From Peronospora farinosa (Eukaryota > Oomycota > Peronosporomycetes > Peronosporales > Peronosporaceae): a DNA stretch of 64,000 nucleotides. The stretch covers positions 1-64,000 of the forward strand of contig CANTFK010000976.1 in the NCBI GenBank assembly GCA_947646735.1, in the 5' to 3' direction. Of the stretch, positions 1 to 10,218 are shown one piece after another. The translations under genes were made by a program, and so were the position numbers. How positions within the stretch are numbered: the first letter of the stretch is position 1; each line of letters starts with the position of its first letter. A model generated the notes under the pieces. It ran no database searches and was not told the DNA's origin. It saw only the letters and a list, made by a program, of their open reading frames with translations.

Positions 1-527
1 AACACCTGCTGACGTCGGGGGGCTAAAGGGTATCCCACCCGGAAGAGGTGAAGCGACGGAGAAGCTTAGGAGGGGCGCTTAAAGCTGCCACGTGTAATGC
101 AAATTCGATTGTGTTTATTTATCTTATTCTCTGTATGCTTTTCTTGCCTAACCCTAACCCTTCGCTCTGGGTAGTGCCCCGTGTCGACTCTTGGAAGAAG
201 AATTGGCTCCTTGGTACCTGTACTTTCTGTAATCTCCGATATTCCGTGTACCGATTCTGCACCCTCGGACATTGGGCCCCGGTACCCTGGTACCCCTGTA
301 CCCTGGTACCCCTGTACCCTGGGCCCCTGGAACCTGTTTCCGGGGCCTGGGGCCTGTGCTGGCTCCGCACGTCTGGGTCCTTATATTCTAAATAAGGCGG
401 GGCCTGGTGTGTGGTTGTAAATCCGCGAGGCCGGGTCGTGGTCACTCCCTCGGGGAAGTGACCAGAAATTTTCTTGCTCTCTGTTCCATTTCCCTCAAAC
501 TCCAACTTTCCCTGGCACTTCACCACA
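1..527 (+). mobile_element. LTR1, distal part of the left long terminal repeat of a Gypsy element
   Basis: Positions 1-240 match 3315-3560 closely (same GACGTCGG motif, the HindIII-like AAGCTT context, the CCTAACCCTAACCC motif and a GTACCTGTACTTTCTG block). They also match the inverted copy at 9400-9640. After about 270 the LTR runs into short repeats built on GGTACCCTG. It seems to end at 527, where the motif TGGCACTTCACCACA resembles the ends of other copies (8599 and 6145 on the opposite strand). The 5' part of this LTR lies outside the window. Confidence 0.75.
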
Positions 528-790
528 AGGGACCCATGTCTACCGGTGAGGGACCGGGTCTACCGACGAGGGACCGGGTCGACCAATAAGGGACCCAGGT
601 CTACCGATAAAGGACCGGGTCGACCAATGAGGGACCATGGTCTACCAGAGAGGTACCGGGTCGACCAATGAGGGACCCAGGTCGACCAATGAGGGACCCA
701 GGTCGACCAATGAGGGACCCAGGTCGACCTATGAGGGACCCGGGTCTACCAACGAGGGGCCAGGTCGATCAATGAAGGGCCATGACCAAC
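528..790. repeat. Minisatellite, 21-bp unit inside a Gypsy element
   Basis: Imperfect tandem units of the form GGGACCCAGGTCGACCAATGA repeat from about 530 to 790, with the clearest copies at 660-740. The unit length is 21 bp, so one frame stays open and reads as a short peptide repeat. I see no reason to call this a gene. Confidence 0.85.
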
Positions 791-1023
791 TCCCTTTAGT
801 ACCGGTTAACCGGTATCCTGATACTGTTTTTTTTCTGTGGATCCTGCGGATTGTTCTCCACCAACGGTCGCTCCCCTTCGAGGCCCCTGTCTCTCTGGTC
901 CCCTGTCCCTGACCCACGGTCTATACTCCGAATCCAACTGGATTCTGGGACCTCCACATCACAAAATTAGCACTTCACCACACATTTCCATCATGGGCGA
1001 TCTTTAAGGCAAAGATTCGCGCC

Positions 1024-1520
1024 ATGTATCAGCCGCCTAACAACGAAGTGTTGCTTATGGCGCGCTTCTTTGGAGCACGACAGGCGAAACGCTCTCTGCA
1101 AGAATTTGTGCAGGAGATGCGTTCGCTGTCGGCGTCCATCAATGGGGAACCGATACCAGAGCGTATCAAGGTGGCCACGTTCATGAATGAACTTAGGCAC
1201 GGCCCATCGCGTCAGGCCCTTTTCAGAAAGGTGCCAGCGACGATGGAAGAGGCAATTGACATTGCCTTAGTTGAGGAGCAATCCTACAACAGCGTCTCGG
1301 CGACAGCATATTACAGGCCGTCGTCCGAGAAGTCTGATGCCACTCCTATGGAATTAGGCAATGCAGATGTGGTCTGCTACAAGTGCGGCAAGTGAGGTCA
1401 TATAATGGCTCGCTGCTATGCCAAACTTGCTTTTGGTGCTAAGACAGCCAGCAAGAAGTCTCCCAACCTGGAGGGTGATTCGAAGAACCGTGCACGTCGC
1501 ACGGGTTCAGATTCGACCCC
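1024..1520 (+). pseudogene. Gypsy Gag fragment with CCHC zinc knuckle, interrupted by a stop
   Basis: The reading frame resembles the C-terminal part of a Ty3/Gypsy Gag capsid (motifs FVQEMRSL, FMNELRHG and ALVEEQSYN), followed by the start of a nucleocapsid zinc knuckle, CYKCGK. A TGA at 1393-1395 lies inside the knuckle. Without it the frame reads on as GHIMARCYAK, completing the CX2CX4HX4C spacing. The copy is therefore probably dead. The N-terminal half of Gag is absent or unrecognisable. It lies between a left LTR1 (ending about 527) and a protease segment (1604 onward), in the normal gag-pol order. Confidence 0.7.
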
Positions 1521-1603
1521 CGACAAGTCAGGAAATGCGGGAGCGCATTAGGAGCGTGATGCCCTACTCTAAAGCTACCCCTATGTTCTGAATTATCCAA
1601 CAA

Positions 1604-2629
1604 ATGGGTAGCATAGTCCTTGAGGTACCGAAAGGTCGTAACTCAACCCTTTTGGTCTATAGCGCTCGAGTACGAGACTATTATCAAGCGATGACCCTTC
1701 TCGTGGATTCGGGTGCATCACAAAACTTTGTGAAACTCGCGGCTCTGAAAAGGAGACCGGCGAGTTATGAGCCGCTTTGCCAGGATGGCAAGCGAGAAGA
1801 GGCGATCGTTCGTTTAGCGAACGGCGCGCTCGTTAAATCGGAGGGAGTTCAAGTTGAACTCGCCTTCAGTTTCAGTGACTTCTCTTAAAAAGAGAAGTTC
1901 ACAGTGCTAGGTATGGAGAGTCCGTACGACCTCATCCTAGGCATGCCTTGGTTGGCTAAACACCAACCATGGATAGACTGGCGTACACGCACAGTCGCTA
2001 GCTCTACGCAAGACACCGGAAAGGATGTGCTCTTGCGAGAGGCTTATGTGGCTGATGCTGTGTCCAATACAGTCGAGGGTGCGATGACGGTATGTCAATC
2101 GACACCAGGAACTACCCAGCTCGAAAGGAGTGGTGTAGTTGGAAGTGCACTGGCGGAAAGCCAGGTGACACATATTCCTACCCAGGTCGAAAAGACTGGT
2201 GTAGTGAATGGGGCGATGACAGGTAGTCATGCGTCCAATAGTCCTGCACAGAGCCGAGACCCTGTGGCAGTTGATGGTGGGCTGACAGCAAGTCAAGCGC
2301 CACAAGAACCGGCACGGAGCCAAGAGCCTGGTGCGGTTGGAAGGAGTGCGTTAGCTGAGATAGCAACGACACCTTCTTCCAGGTCAAAGGTCGTGGTGAC
2401 TCGAAGAACGAGCACCAGACGTATAAAGACGATCAAGGGCACGTCGAAACGAGTGACCCTTGGATCAGTCTCGGTCCAAGAGGACGGACCTACGAACGAG
2501 TTGTTCGAGGCCGTCGAAGGCAAAATGCCGAAGGCATCCTCAGTTGAGGTGCTCCAACTTGTCTTGGCATCTGCCGAGAAGATAGTAAATTTCTCGGAGA
2601 TGACGTGGGAATGTTCCTGTCCGAACTAA
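1604..2629 (+). pseudogene. Gypsy retropepsin-like protease segment
   Basis: The frame carries the aspartic protease active-site motif LLVDSGASQNFV (about residues 30-41). After an in-frame TAA at 1886-1888 it continues in the same frame to DLILGMPWLAKHQPWIDW, the conserved C-terminal part of Ty3/Gypsy retropepsins. The rest is a low-complexity linker rich in S, T, A and Q. Reverse transcriptase, RNase H and integrase are all missing before the right LTR at 2734. The element is internally deleted and could only move using proteins from another copy. Confidence 0.75.
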
Positions 2630-2733
2630 AGGCAGGAAAGATCCACGAAATAGTCGCACCAAGTATACAAGAGAACGCGGTGGACTGTTGCTTGTCGTCC
2701 GAAAGCGTCTTGGAAACCGACAAGAAGGAACGT

Positions 2734-3770
2734 TGTGGCGGAGTGGATTCTCAAAAGACGTGAGAGAGCCACAAACACACACAGCGCCGGACTGCCGACT
2801 TACGGAGGGGGTACCCTGATACCTTTTCGTGTCAACCTTGGGTCTCACCTTGTGTACCCGTCGGCTTGGCTGGTCTTTCTCCTCGGTTGACGCAGAAGAC
2901 CTAATGACTTGGTCTTGTATGGAGGGACTTGGGGGCCACGAGTGGATATGCTTCACTTGGGCCCAGGGATTCTTGGGATCAATCGACTGGGTCGAGAGCT
3001 GTGCACCTGGTACTATGTACCCCTTCGGTGGCTAACGGTTTCTTGGTCTTTTGACCCCTTTTCTTGTTCCCCGTAGGGAAACCGCTTCCTATAGCGGGTC
3101 TTGAATGGGTACGAACCCACAGGCCAAAATACTTCCTGGGGTTCGTTCGAGCTTGAATCTTACCACACGACTGTCTTCAACGGGGGGGGGGGCCAAAATA
3201 AATCCTTTCCCCGGAACAGGTGGGTAGATCGAAACAAGTTCGCACTTGAGTTTTGACACTTACTTGAAACCTCAGGCCAACTATCCTGAGGTTCAACTTG
3301 CGTAGCTTGAGCAGTCACCTCACCTGACGTCGGGGGGCCAAAGGGTATCCCGTCCGGAAGAGGTGAGGCGACGGAGAAGCTTGGAGAGAGGCGCTTAGAG
3401 CTACCACGTGTAATGCAAATTCGAGTGTGTTTATTTATCTTATTCTTTGTATGCTTTTCTTGCCTAACCCTAACCCTTCGCTCTGGATAGTACCACGAGT
3501 CTACTCTTGGAGGAAGAATTGGCTCCTTGGTACCTGTACTTTCTGTAATCTTTGAGGTTCCGTGTAAATTTTTTGCACCCTCGGGCATTGGGCCCAGTAG
3601 CCTTGTACATTGGTATCCTGGTACCCTTGTACCCTATCTTAGTACCCTGGGCTCTGGTACCCTATTTTGGTACCCTGGTCCCTGGTACCCTGGTCTCTGT
3701 ACTGTCTCTGCATGTAGAAATATCTTGTACCTTCTTTGACCTTAGGACCCTGGACCATGTTACCACGTCA
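2734..3770 (+). mobile_element. LTR1, right long terminal repeat (distal end missing)
   Basis: It starts with TGTGGCGGAGTGGATTCTC, the same start as copies at 10218 (minus) and 48612 (plus). Positions 3315-3560 match the window start, so this is the right LTR of the element whose left LTR ends at 527. A run of 11-12 G lies at about 3181-3192. After 3590 the sequence turns into a GGTACCCTG minisatellite. It then stops abruptly at about 3770 against a Copia reverse transcriptase sequence, so its last part is missing. Confidence 0.8.
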
Positions 3771-5437
3771 AGTTGGTCGAGTGGCCAGTTGAAAAACTTA
3801 GTGATGGCGACCACCATGCGCAGTGTCACATATTTGACTACTGGCGAAAACGTTTCCGTGTAGTCGATCCCGTACTTCTGTTTGAAGCCTTTCGCTACAA
3901 GTCTCGCCTTGTACTTCTCAATTGAAGCGTCTGCTTTGCGCTTGATCGTGAATACCCACTTGGTTCCAATAGCTTGTTGGCCCTTTGGCAATGTTGCAGC
4001 TTGGAACACTCCACGAAGTCGCAATGACTCGAGCTCCGCATTAATGGCCTTGCGCCAATGAACTTGATCGGGTCCATTTACCGCGTCTTGAAAGGTTGCC
4101 GGTTCGGACAGATCAGTGACTTCGAAAGCGTTGACACTTGCTCTCCAAAATGCAGGAGGGGTCGAGGAGCCTTCTTCATCTTCATGATCTTCTTTTACTT
4201 CTTCTTCATTGAAGTCAGGTCCGGCTTGCATACTTGGTCGATGTCTCACTTGGCGCTGAAATGTGTTTTCGGGGGCACTTGATTCTTCAAGTCCAGCTCT
4301 ACGGGTAACCGAGTGTGGGTTGAAGGGTGTGCTTCCGACGCCTCTTGAGTCATTCTTGCGTTTTCCGGTCTGCTGATAAGTTGTTGGGCCAGCATTGTCG
4401 TCACCAATGTCGAGACTATCGAGGTCCAGAGCAACATCCTCGTCATCTTCACTTGCACTCATTGGCGAAAAACCAAAAGATGATTCATCGAAGGTGACAT
4501 CGCGACTGATCACCACCTGCCCCGCCTCGATGTCATAAACTCGGTACGCCTTCGATACTTCTTCATATCCCATGAACACACCTACACACGCCTTGGCATC
4601 CCGCTTGCATCTCTTCTCCTTAGGTGTCAAAACATATGCCCGGCATCCAAACACGCGTATGTGCTTCACGCTTGGCTTGGACTTGTAGACAATTTCAAAC
4701 GGTGTTTTGCTTGCAATCTTGGGTGATGGTAGACGATTCTTGATGTAGATCGCGGCCATTGCTGCTTCGCCCCAGAAGCACTTGTTCATATTAGCATGGT
4801 GCAGCATACTGCGACCAATCGTGACGATGGTTCGAATCGCTCTCTCTGCTGTACCATTTGTTTGATGCGCGTATGGAACCGTGGTCTGCTGCTCGATTCC
4901 TTGATCTTCGTAAAATGCCTTGAGTGAGCTGGTGGCAAATTCACGGGCTCCATCGTGACGCACAAACTTGACCTTTTTGTTGAACTGAGCTTGAATCATC
5001 GTGATGTAGTTCTTAAGGTGATCTTCACTCTCTGACTTGGCCTTAAGGCAAAAACCCTTCATGCATCCGCTTGCTTCATCTACGATGAGGAGAAGATACT
5101 TGCTTCCACCCAGTGAAGTCTTCTCCATTGGACCACAGATGTCGAAGTGGAGAAGCTCAAACGTGTCATATGAACGCTTGTCGTGGTTGCTCGGGAAAGG
5201 CTTTTGAACCATTTTTCCTTGCTGACATCCACGGCATACCCTTGACCCACTCGAGTTTGATGGCACTTTTGCGTCCTTGATCATGTTACTGTTGACCATC
5301 TTGCGTAGCACGTCGATTGGAGCATGACCCATCCTTGCGTGAAGATCCACACTGCCTGCCGATGTTGTCGCGTTCACCGAACACTGGGGTGTGCAGAGCC
5401 AGTAAAGTCCTTCCACGAGATCCGCCGTTGCCACCAC
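3771..5437 (-). pseudogene. Copia integrase and truncated reverse transcriptase
   Basis: The 591-codon frame opens with the pre-integrase HHCC finger (HARMGHAP...CRGCQQGKM). The rve integrase core follows: FDICGPM carries the first Asp, VRHDGAREF the second, and [12 protein letters not shown] the Glu-containing motif. An acidic linker leads to an RT start typical of Copia ([32 protein letters not shown]). The true coding part stops around 3771, and the last 35 or so codons come from neighbouring LTR1 repeat. The RT catalytic YVDD box is absent. The beginning overlaps the protease frame at 5286-5437, so a frameshift separates them. Confidence 0.85.
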
Positions 5438-5996
5438 TTGTATTTGACCTCTTCCTCATGATGTGCATGCTGTTACCGTCGAACACCACTTGAAATTTGC
5501 CGCTCTTGTTAATCTGCGGTACCGAGAGTAGGTTCTTGGTCATGTTTGGCACGAACAGCGCATCCTTAATCTCAATGTCGCACTCGTTGCCATTAGGCAG
5601 AACCACTCGCTCGATGATAGTTCCTACACCCTTGATTGCAGCCTTGTTACCGTCAGCCACCGATAGTTCACCTTCGTCATGCTCGTTCAGCACGGTAAAC
5701 TTGTCCTTGTTGTTGCAGATGTGATGAGTCGCTCCGCTGTCGACTGCCCACATCCCTGGCATACTTTTGCCTGTTGATAGTCCAGCTTCCAGAGAGACTA
5801 TGAACGCTGACACGATCATCGTCATTGTCGTAGTTGTTTCGTCGCTGGATACTGTTTGCTCCGCGTCCACGGTTGTTACCGCCGCGTCGAGCACCTTGGT
5901 TCTCGTCCTTCTGTTTGGTCCAGCACTTTTCCGCTGTGTGCCCCAATTTTCCACAGTACGTGCACTGACGAGGCTCGCGATCGCTACGATCGGCAC
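5286..5996 (-). pseudogene. Copia protease segment
   Basis: It contains [14 protein letters not shown], the Copia aspartic protease active site, followed by [14 protein letters not shown], the conserved end of that domain. The first part overlaps the Gag zinc-knuckle frame in a different register, and its end overlaps the integrase frame. The original single gag-pol frame therefore carries at least two frameshifts. Confidence 0.8.
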
Positions 5997-6144
5997 TGAA
6001 CGCCTTGGCCGCGTCTTCAGTCTTCACCGATGTCTTCATTTCGCCTTGCCTCTTGACGTGCTCATTCGTAAGCACTTTCACGACGTCTCGCGATCGCAGT
6101 TCCGCGCTGCTCATCTCCAAGTTAAGTACGACGTTCTCGTAGAT
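5677..6144 (-). pseudogene. Copia Gag C-terminal part with zinc knuckle
   Basis: Translation shows the end of a UBN2-type Gag (motif [18 protein letters not shown]), then [15 protein letters not shown], a canonical CX2CX4HX4C knuckle. The open frame runs up to 6186, but positions above about 6145 belong to an LTR1 tail, so the Gag N-terminus is lost. The frame breaks near the protease. Confidence 0.8.
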
Positions 6145-7130
6145 GTGGAGAAGTGCCAGAAGAAATGGGGTCCCTGAGGATATCACAATAAAAGGGGAAA
6201 TAATCCAAGGTTGTAAGATTCAAATGAGAGTCATCAGGGACAGGATACCAGTTACCGGGGACAGGGCTAACACAGGGTTTCCAGTAACCGGGACAGGGTC
6301 TTCAGTCAACAGGGACAGGGCACCGGGGACAGAGGTACCAGTAACCAGGGACAGGGTTTCCAGTAATGGGGGACAGGCATATCGATTAACGGGGACAGAG
6401 GTACCAGCTACCGGGGACAGGGTTTCCAGTAATCGTGGACAGGGTTTCCAGTAACCGGGGACAGGGTTTCCAATAACCGGGGACAGGGTTATCAGTCGCC
6501 AGGGACAGGGTTATCAGTCGCCAGGGACAGGATTTCTAGTTACCGGGGACAGGGTGCCAGTTACCGGGGACGGGGTTTTAAGTCGCCAGGGACAGGGTAC
6601 CACTTACCGAGGACGGGTTTTCAGTCGCCAGGAACAGGGGTCCCAGTCACTGGGGACAGGGGTACCGAAGGTACAGGGTTCTGAAGTCACTTGGAGAAGT
6701 GCCAAGTTGCCCTACAGTTCAGAGCCGGCACCTGGCCAAGAACCCGAAGGTCCAGTGCCTCGAGGGCATCCACGTTCCCAAGGTGGACCAGGACTCAAGG
6801 TGAACCATGATCCAAGGTGGACCACATCCCAAGGTGGACCAGGCCCCAAGAAGGTCCCGGCACTCAAGGTGGCCCAGGATGACTCATGGTTACCGGTGGA
6901 CCCCAGTCTACAAGTGGACCCCAGGTGATAGGTGGACTCAGGTGACCGGTGGACAGAGGTGATAGGTGGACCCCAGGTGACCGGTGGACCCCAGACAACA
7001 GGTGGACCCAGGCGACAGGTGGACCCAGGTGACCGGTGGACCCCAGGTGACAGGTGGACCCAGGTGACAGGTGGACCCAGGTGACAGGTGGAACCCAGGT
7101 GACCGGTGGACCCCAGATAGAAAGTCAGCG
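6145..7130 (-). mobile_element. LTR1-like tail with two types of minisatellite
   Basis: On the minus strand the block ends in TGGCACTTCTCCA at 6145, the same terminus as the nested LTR at 8599. From about 6230 to 6700 it is made of repeats built on CCGGGGACAGGGTTTCCAGTAA. After a unique stretch (6700-6890) comes a second array (6890-7130) of units like CAGGTGACCGGTGGACCC. The LTR1 head seen in other copies is missing. A second TGGCACTTCTCC lies at about 6691-6705, so this may be two partial tails joined together. Confidence 0.65.
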
Positions 7131-7139
7131 GGAGCTCTA

Positions 7140-8598
7140 ATCGATTGGCTAGGATTATTGGTCGAGTTTTAGAAGCTTACTTTCTCGTTTTACGTGTTTA
7201 CCATCACAATATTATTCGCTTCAAGACCGACATGTCGCTACTTCCGCTCTCATCCCGGCCCGCAATTTGTCATCAAGTATATGGCGAACATCTATTGTGA
7301 CACTACCGTCTCCATTATAATCGACCAAGGCTCTTGATGTAAAAGAGGCGGCCCTTCGGCAAACCTCCTTGAACTCTCCTTGGCGAGCATGTCGAGAAGC
7401 TGAAAGCCCAACAATTTTAGAACCGGTTAGCCTAGCGTCGCTAGAAGTCGAGGTTCCTGGTCTTGGGCCCAACATGGCGTGATGTAAGACGGACCCGGAT
7501 CAGTAGGTCCCCATAGGAAGTCTCCGATCAGTAAATCTCTCGAAGAAGCTGTAGCTGCCCACTTTCCAACAGCTGTCGCCGCCATAGTCATTAATTCCGT
7601 ACGAATACACGGCATCGATAGTCCACCTTGCTGAATCGGTAATGAATCAATCGTTAGAGGGACCAACGGTCGGGACCTCTTATTATCGCGGACGCCCCAA
7701 ACAAAGTCCATAATCAAGCCCTCCAATTGAGCTACCATTACGGGAGATGGCCAGCAGTGCCGAGCTAAGTAGGTGGTTTTGGGCACCGCGATGTCACTAG
7801 CGAGCCGAGCTCGTTATTCCACCGTATGAGTCTTTTCTCTTGCTAGTGTAAGTCGACTTCATAGCGATCGTATGCATTTACACCAGTTTCCATATACCGC
7901 ATCCTGTTGGCCCACAAGTACACCAAGATACCTGCAGAATCCGCTTAAAACCTGTACATTGAGGCCACACGCGTCCAAAGGCAAAGATGATCCGCGAGGT
8001 CTAGCTCAATGATCATAGACTTCGCTCAATTCGTCAGCAGGCCGGAAACATCAGCAAGTCTTCGAGAATCGTAACTAGAGGCGCACCTGCAGACCGATCG
8101 CGAAGATAAACCGCCGTATCGTCAGCAAAGCCCGATTTTTTATGTCAGCAGTTCTCCCTCAAGAAGAAAGCGGTATCCCGCGAATGTCACCCCTCCCTTG
8201 TATTAACCGATAGACACCATTTAAGGCGAGTATAAAAAGAAGAGTAGCAAGAGAGCACCATTGCCGTATGCCACAGCGGACGTTACGTCGACTTAAACGG
8301 TATTTATTTACAACAAATCGACATGTCGAGTTGCGGTGTAATGCCGCCACGACTCCTACATAGAGGGGCGAGAATCCAAGCTAAGCCAAAGCCAGATTAG
8401 AAAAAGACGTTGTAACGTGTCGTATGCCTTGGCTTAATCGAGAAGCAGAACAATTGCTCCGTGTAGATCGCCGTCAGCACTAGCCGCTTCGCGAGCCGCC
8501 GAAAAAATATCAAGAGCTGTATGGATCGACCGCTGCGGGACAAAACCAACTTGAGCTGGCAAAACGATATGCGACAGCATCGGCCGCACCCGAAACTA
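7140..8598 (-). mobile_element. LINE (non-LTR retrotransposon), 3' half: reverse transcriptase core and C-terminal part
   Basis: Minus-strand translation gives RT motifs in several broken frames: LPAQVGFVPQRSIH and a D-stop-AKAYD block near 8440-8560, GIRQWCSLATLLFILALN at 8195-8265, and GFADDTAVYLRDRS (the FADD catalytic box) near 8090-8135. Then comes a typical LINE C-terminal segment at 7427-7786 (PLTIDSLPIQQGGLSMP). The 5' continuation resumes at 10219, after a nested LTR. Frameshifts and stops show the copy is inactive. The 3' end, without an obvious poly(A), is near 7140. Confidence 0.8.
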
Positions 8599-10218
8599 TG
8601 GAGAAGTGCCAGAGAAATGGGGGCCCTTCGTATAATAACTGGCGTGAAAGATCTCGGTCACTCTCTTGAATGAGTGACAGGGAGTGACCAGGGCCCCGAA
8701 CTGGTCCAAGGTCCCGAATTCGGAGAAGGTACCATGTTGCCCTACACTACAGCCCGAAGGTCCAGTGCCGCTAGGGCAACTTAGGCTGAACCCAGGTGAC
8801 AAGGTGACCGGTGGACCCCAGGCAACAGGTGGACTCCAGGTGACCGGTGGACCTCAGACGACCGGTGGGCCCCATGTGACAGGTGGACTCCAGGTGACCG
8901 GGACCCTAGGTGACAGGTGAACCCCAGGCGACAGGTGGATCCCAGGTGACAGGTGGACCCAGGTGACCGGGATCCCAGGTGACCGGTGGACCCCAGGCAA
9001 CAGGTGGACTCCAGGTGACCGGTGGACCTCAGACGACCGGTGGGCAGGTGGACTCCAGGTGACCGGGACCCAAGTTGACCGGGACCCCAGGTGACAGGTG
9101 GAACCCAGGTGACAGGTGGAACCCAGGCGACAGGTGGACCCCAGGTGACAGGTGGACCCAGGAGACCGGTGGACCCCAGGCGACAGGTGGACCCAGGTGA
9201 CCGGTGGCCCCCAAGTGACCGGTGGACCCCAGGCAACAGGTGGACTCCAGAGCGACAGGTGGACCCAGGTGACCGGGACCCCATGTGACAGTTGGACCCC
9301 AGGCGACAGGTGACCGATGGACCCAGGTGACCGGTGGACCCCATGTGACAGGTGGACCCCAGGGTATAGAAGGTACAAGGCTTTTTTAAAGTGCAGAGCC
9401 GGTACAAGTCCCATGTCCTAAAAGAGCCAGTTGTTCGTCCACAAGTTGACACGTGCTGTCATCTAGAGCGAAGGGTTAGGGTTGGGCAAGAAAAGCATAC
9501 AGAGAATAAGATAAATAAACACACTCGAATTTGCATTGCTCGTGGCAGCTTTAAGCGCCCCTCTCCAAGCTCTTCTCCGTCACCTCACTTATTCCGGGCG
9601 GGATACCCTTTGGCCCACCGACGTCAGGTGAGGTGACTGCTCAAGCTACGCAAGTTGAACCTCAGGATAGTTGGCCTGAGGTTTCAAGTAAGTGTCAAAA
9701 CTCAAGTGCGAACTTGTTTCGATCTACCCACCTGTTCCGGGGAAAGGATTTATTTTGGCCCCCCCCCCCCGTTGAAGACAGTCGTGTGGTAAGATTCAAG
9801 CTCGAACGAACCCCAGGAAGTATTTTGGCCTGTGGGTTCGTACCCATTCAAGACCCGCTATAGGAAGCGGTTTCCCTACGGGGAACAAGAAAAGGGGTCA
9901 AAAGACCAAGAAACCGTTAGCCACCGAAGGGGTACATAGTACCAGGTGCACAGCTCTCGACCCAGTCGATTGATCCCAAGAATCCCTGGGCCCAAGTGAA
10001 GCATATCCACTCGTGGCCCCCAAGTCCCTCCATACAAGACCAAGTCATTAAGTCTTTTGCGTCAACCGAGGAGCAAGACCAGCCAAGCCGACGGGTACAC
10101 AAGGTGAGACCCAAGGTTGACACGAAAAGGTATCAGGGTACCCCCTCCGTAAGTCGGCAGTCCGGCGCTGTGTGTGTTTGTGGTTCTCCTACGTTGTTTG
10201 AGAATCCACTCCACCACA
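8599..10218 (-). mobile_element. Solo LTR1 (about 1,620 bp) nested in the LINE, with internal minisatellite
   Basis: On the minus strand it starts with TGTGGTGGAGTGGATTCTC at 10218 and ends with TGGCACTTCTCCA at 8599, giving TG...CA ends. The first 830 bp match 2734-3560 and 48612-49270. The middle (about 8795-9365) is a minisatellite of 15-18-bp units such as CAGGTGACCGGTGGACCC. The last 190 bp carry GGTCACTC/GAGTGACC inverted motifs also seen near 435-465. The LINE RT frame is cut on both sides. Flanks share CGAAACTA (8591-8598) and CGAAAGTA (10222-10229), an imperfect match that could be a decayed target-site duplication. Confidence 0.8.

Larger units (their letters stand above)
3771..6145 (-). 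mobile_element. Ty1/Copia retrotransposon fragment (gag, protease, integrase, start of RT)
   Basis: Read on the minus strand, it holds the Gag zinc knuckle, protease, pre-integrase zinc finger, integrase core and the first part of reverse transcriptase, in Copia order. The Gag start and everything after the early RT are missing. The RT frame crosses the junction at about 3770 straight into LTR1 minisatellite. At 6145 the Gag frame is cut by another LTR1 tail. No Copia LTRs are present, so it cannot move on its own. Confidence 0.85.

Noticed and set aside
133..175. Telomere-like CCTAACCCTAACCC
   Set aside because: The same two-unit motif recurs at the same place in other LTR1 copies (about 3460 and 9470), so it belongs to the LTR and is not a chromosome end.
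3181..3192. G-quadruplex or functional homopolymer
   Set aside because: The G run is part of LTR1 and varies in length between copies (also at 9759 and 49071); nothing supports a function.
8781..9452. Minus-strand ORFs of 186-223 codons rich in G, S, H and P
   Set aside because: They are translations of the LTR1 minisatellite, open in several frames.
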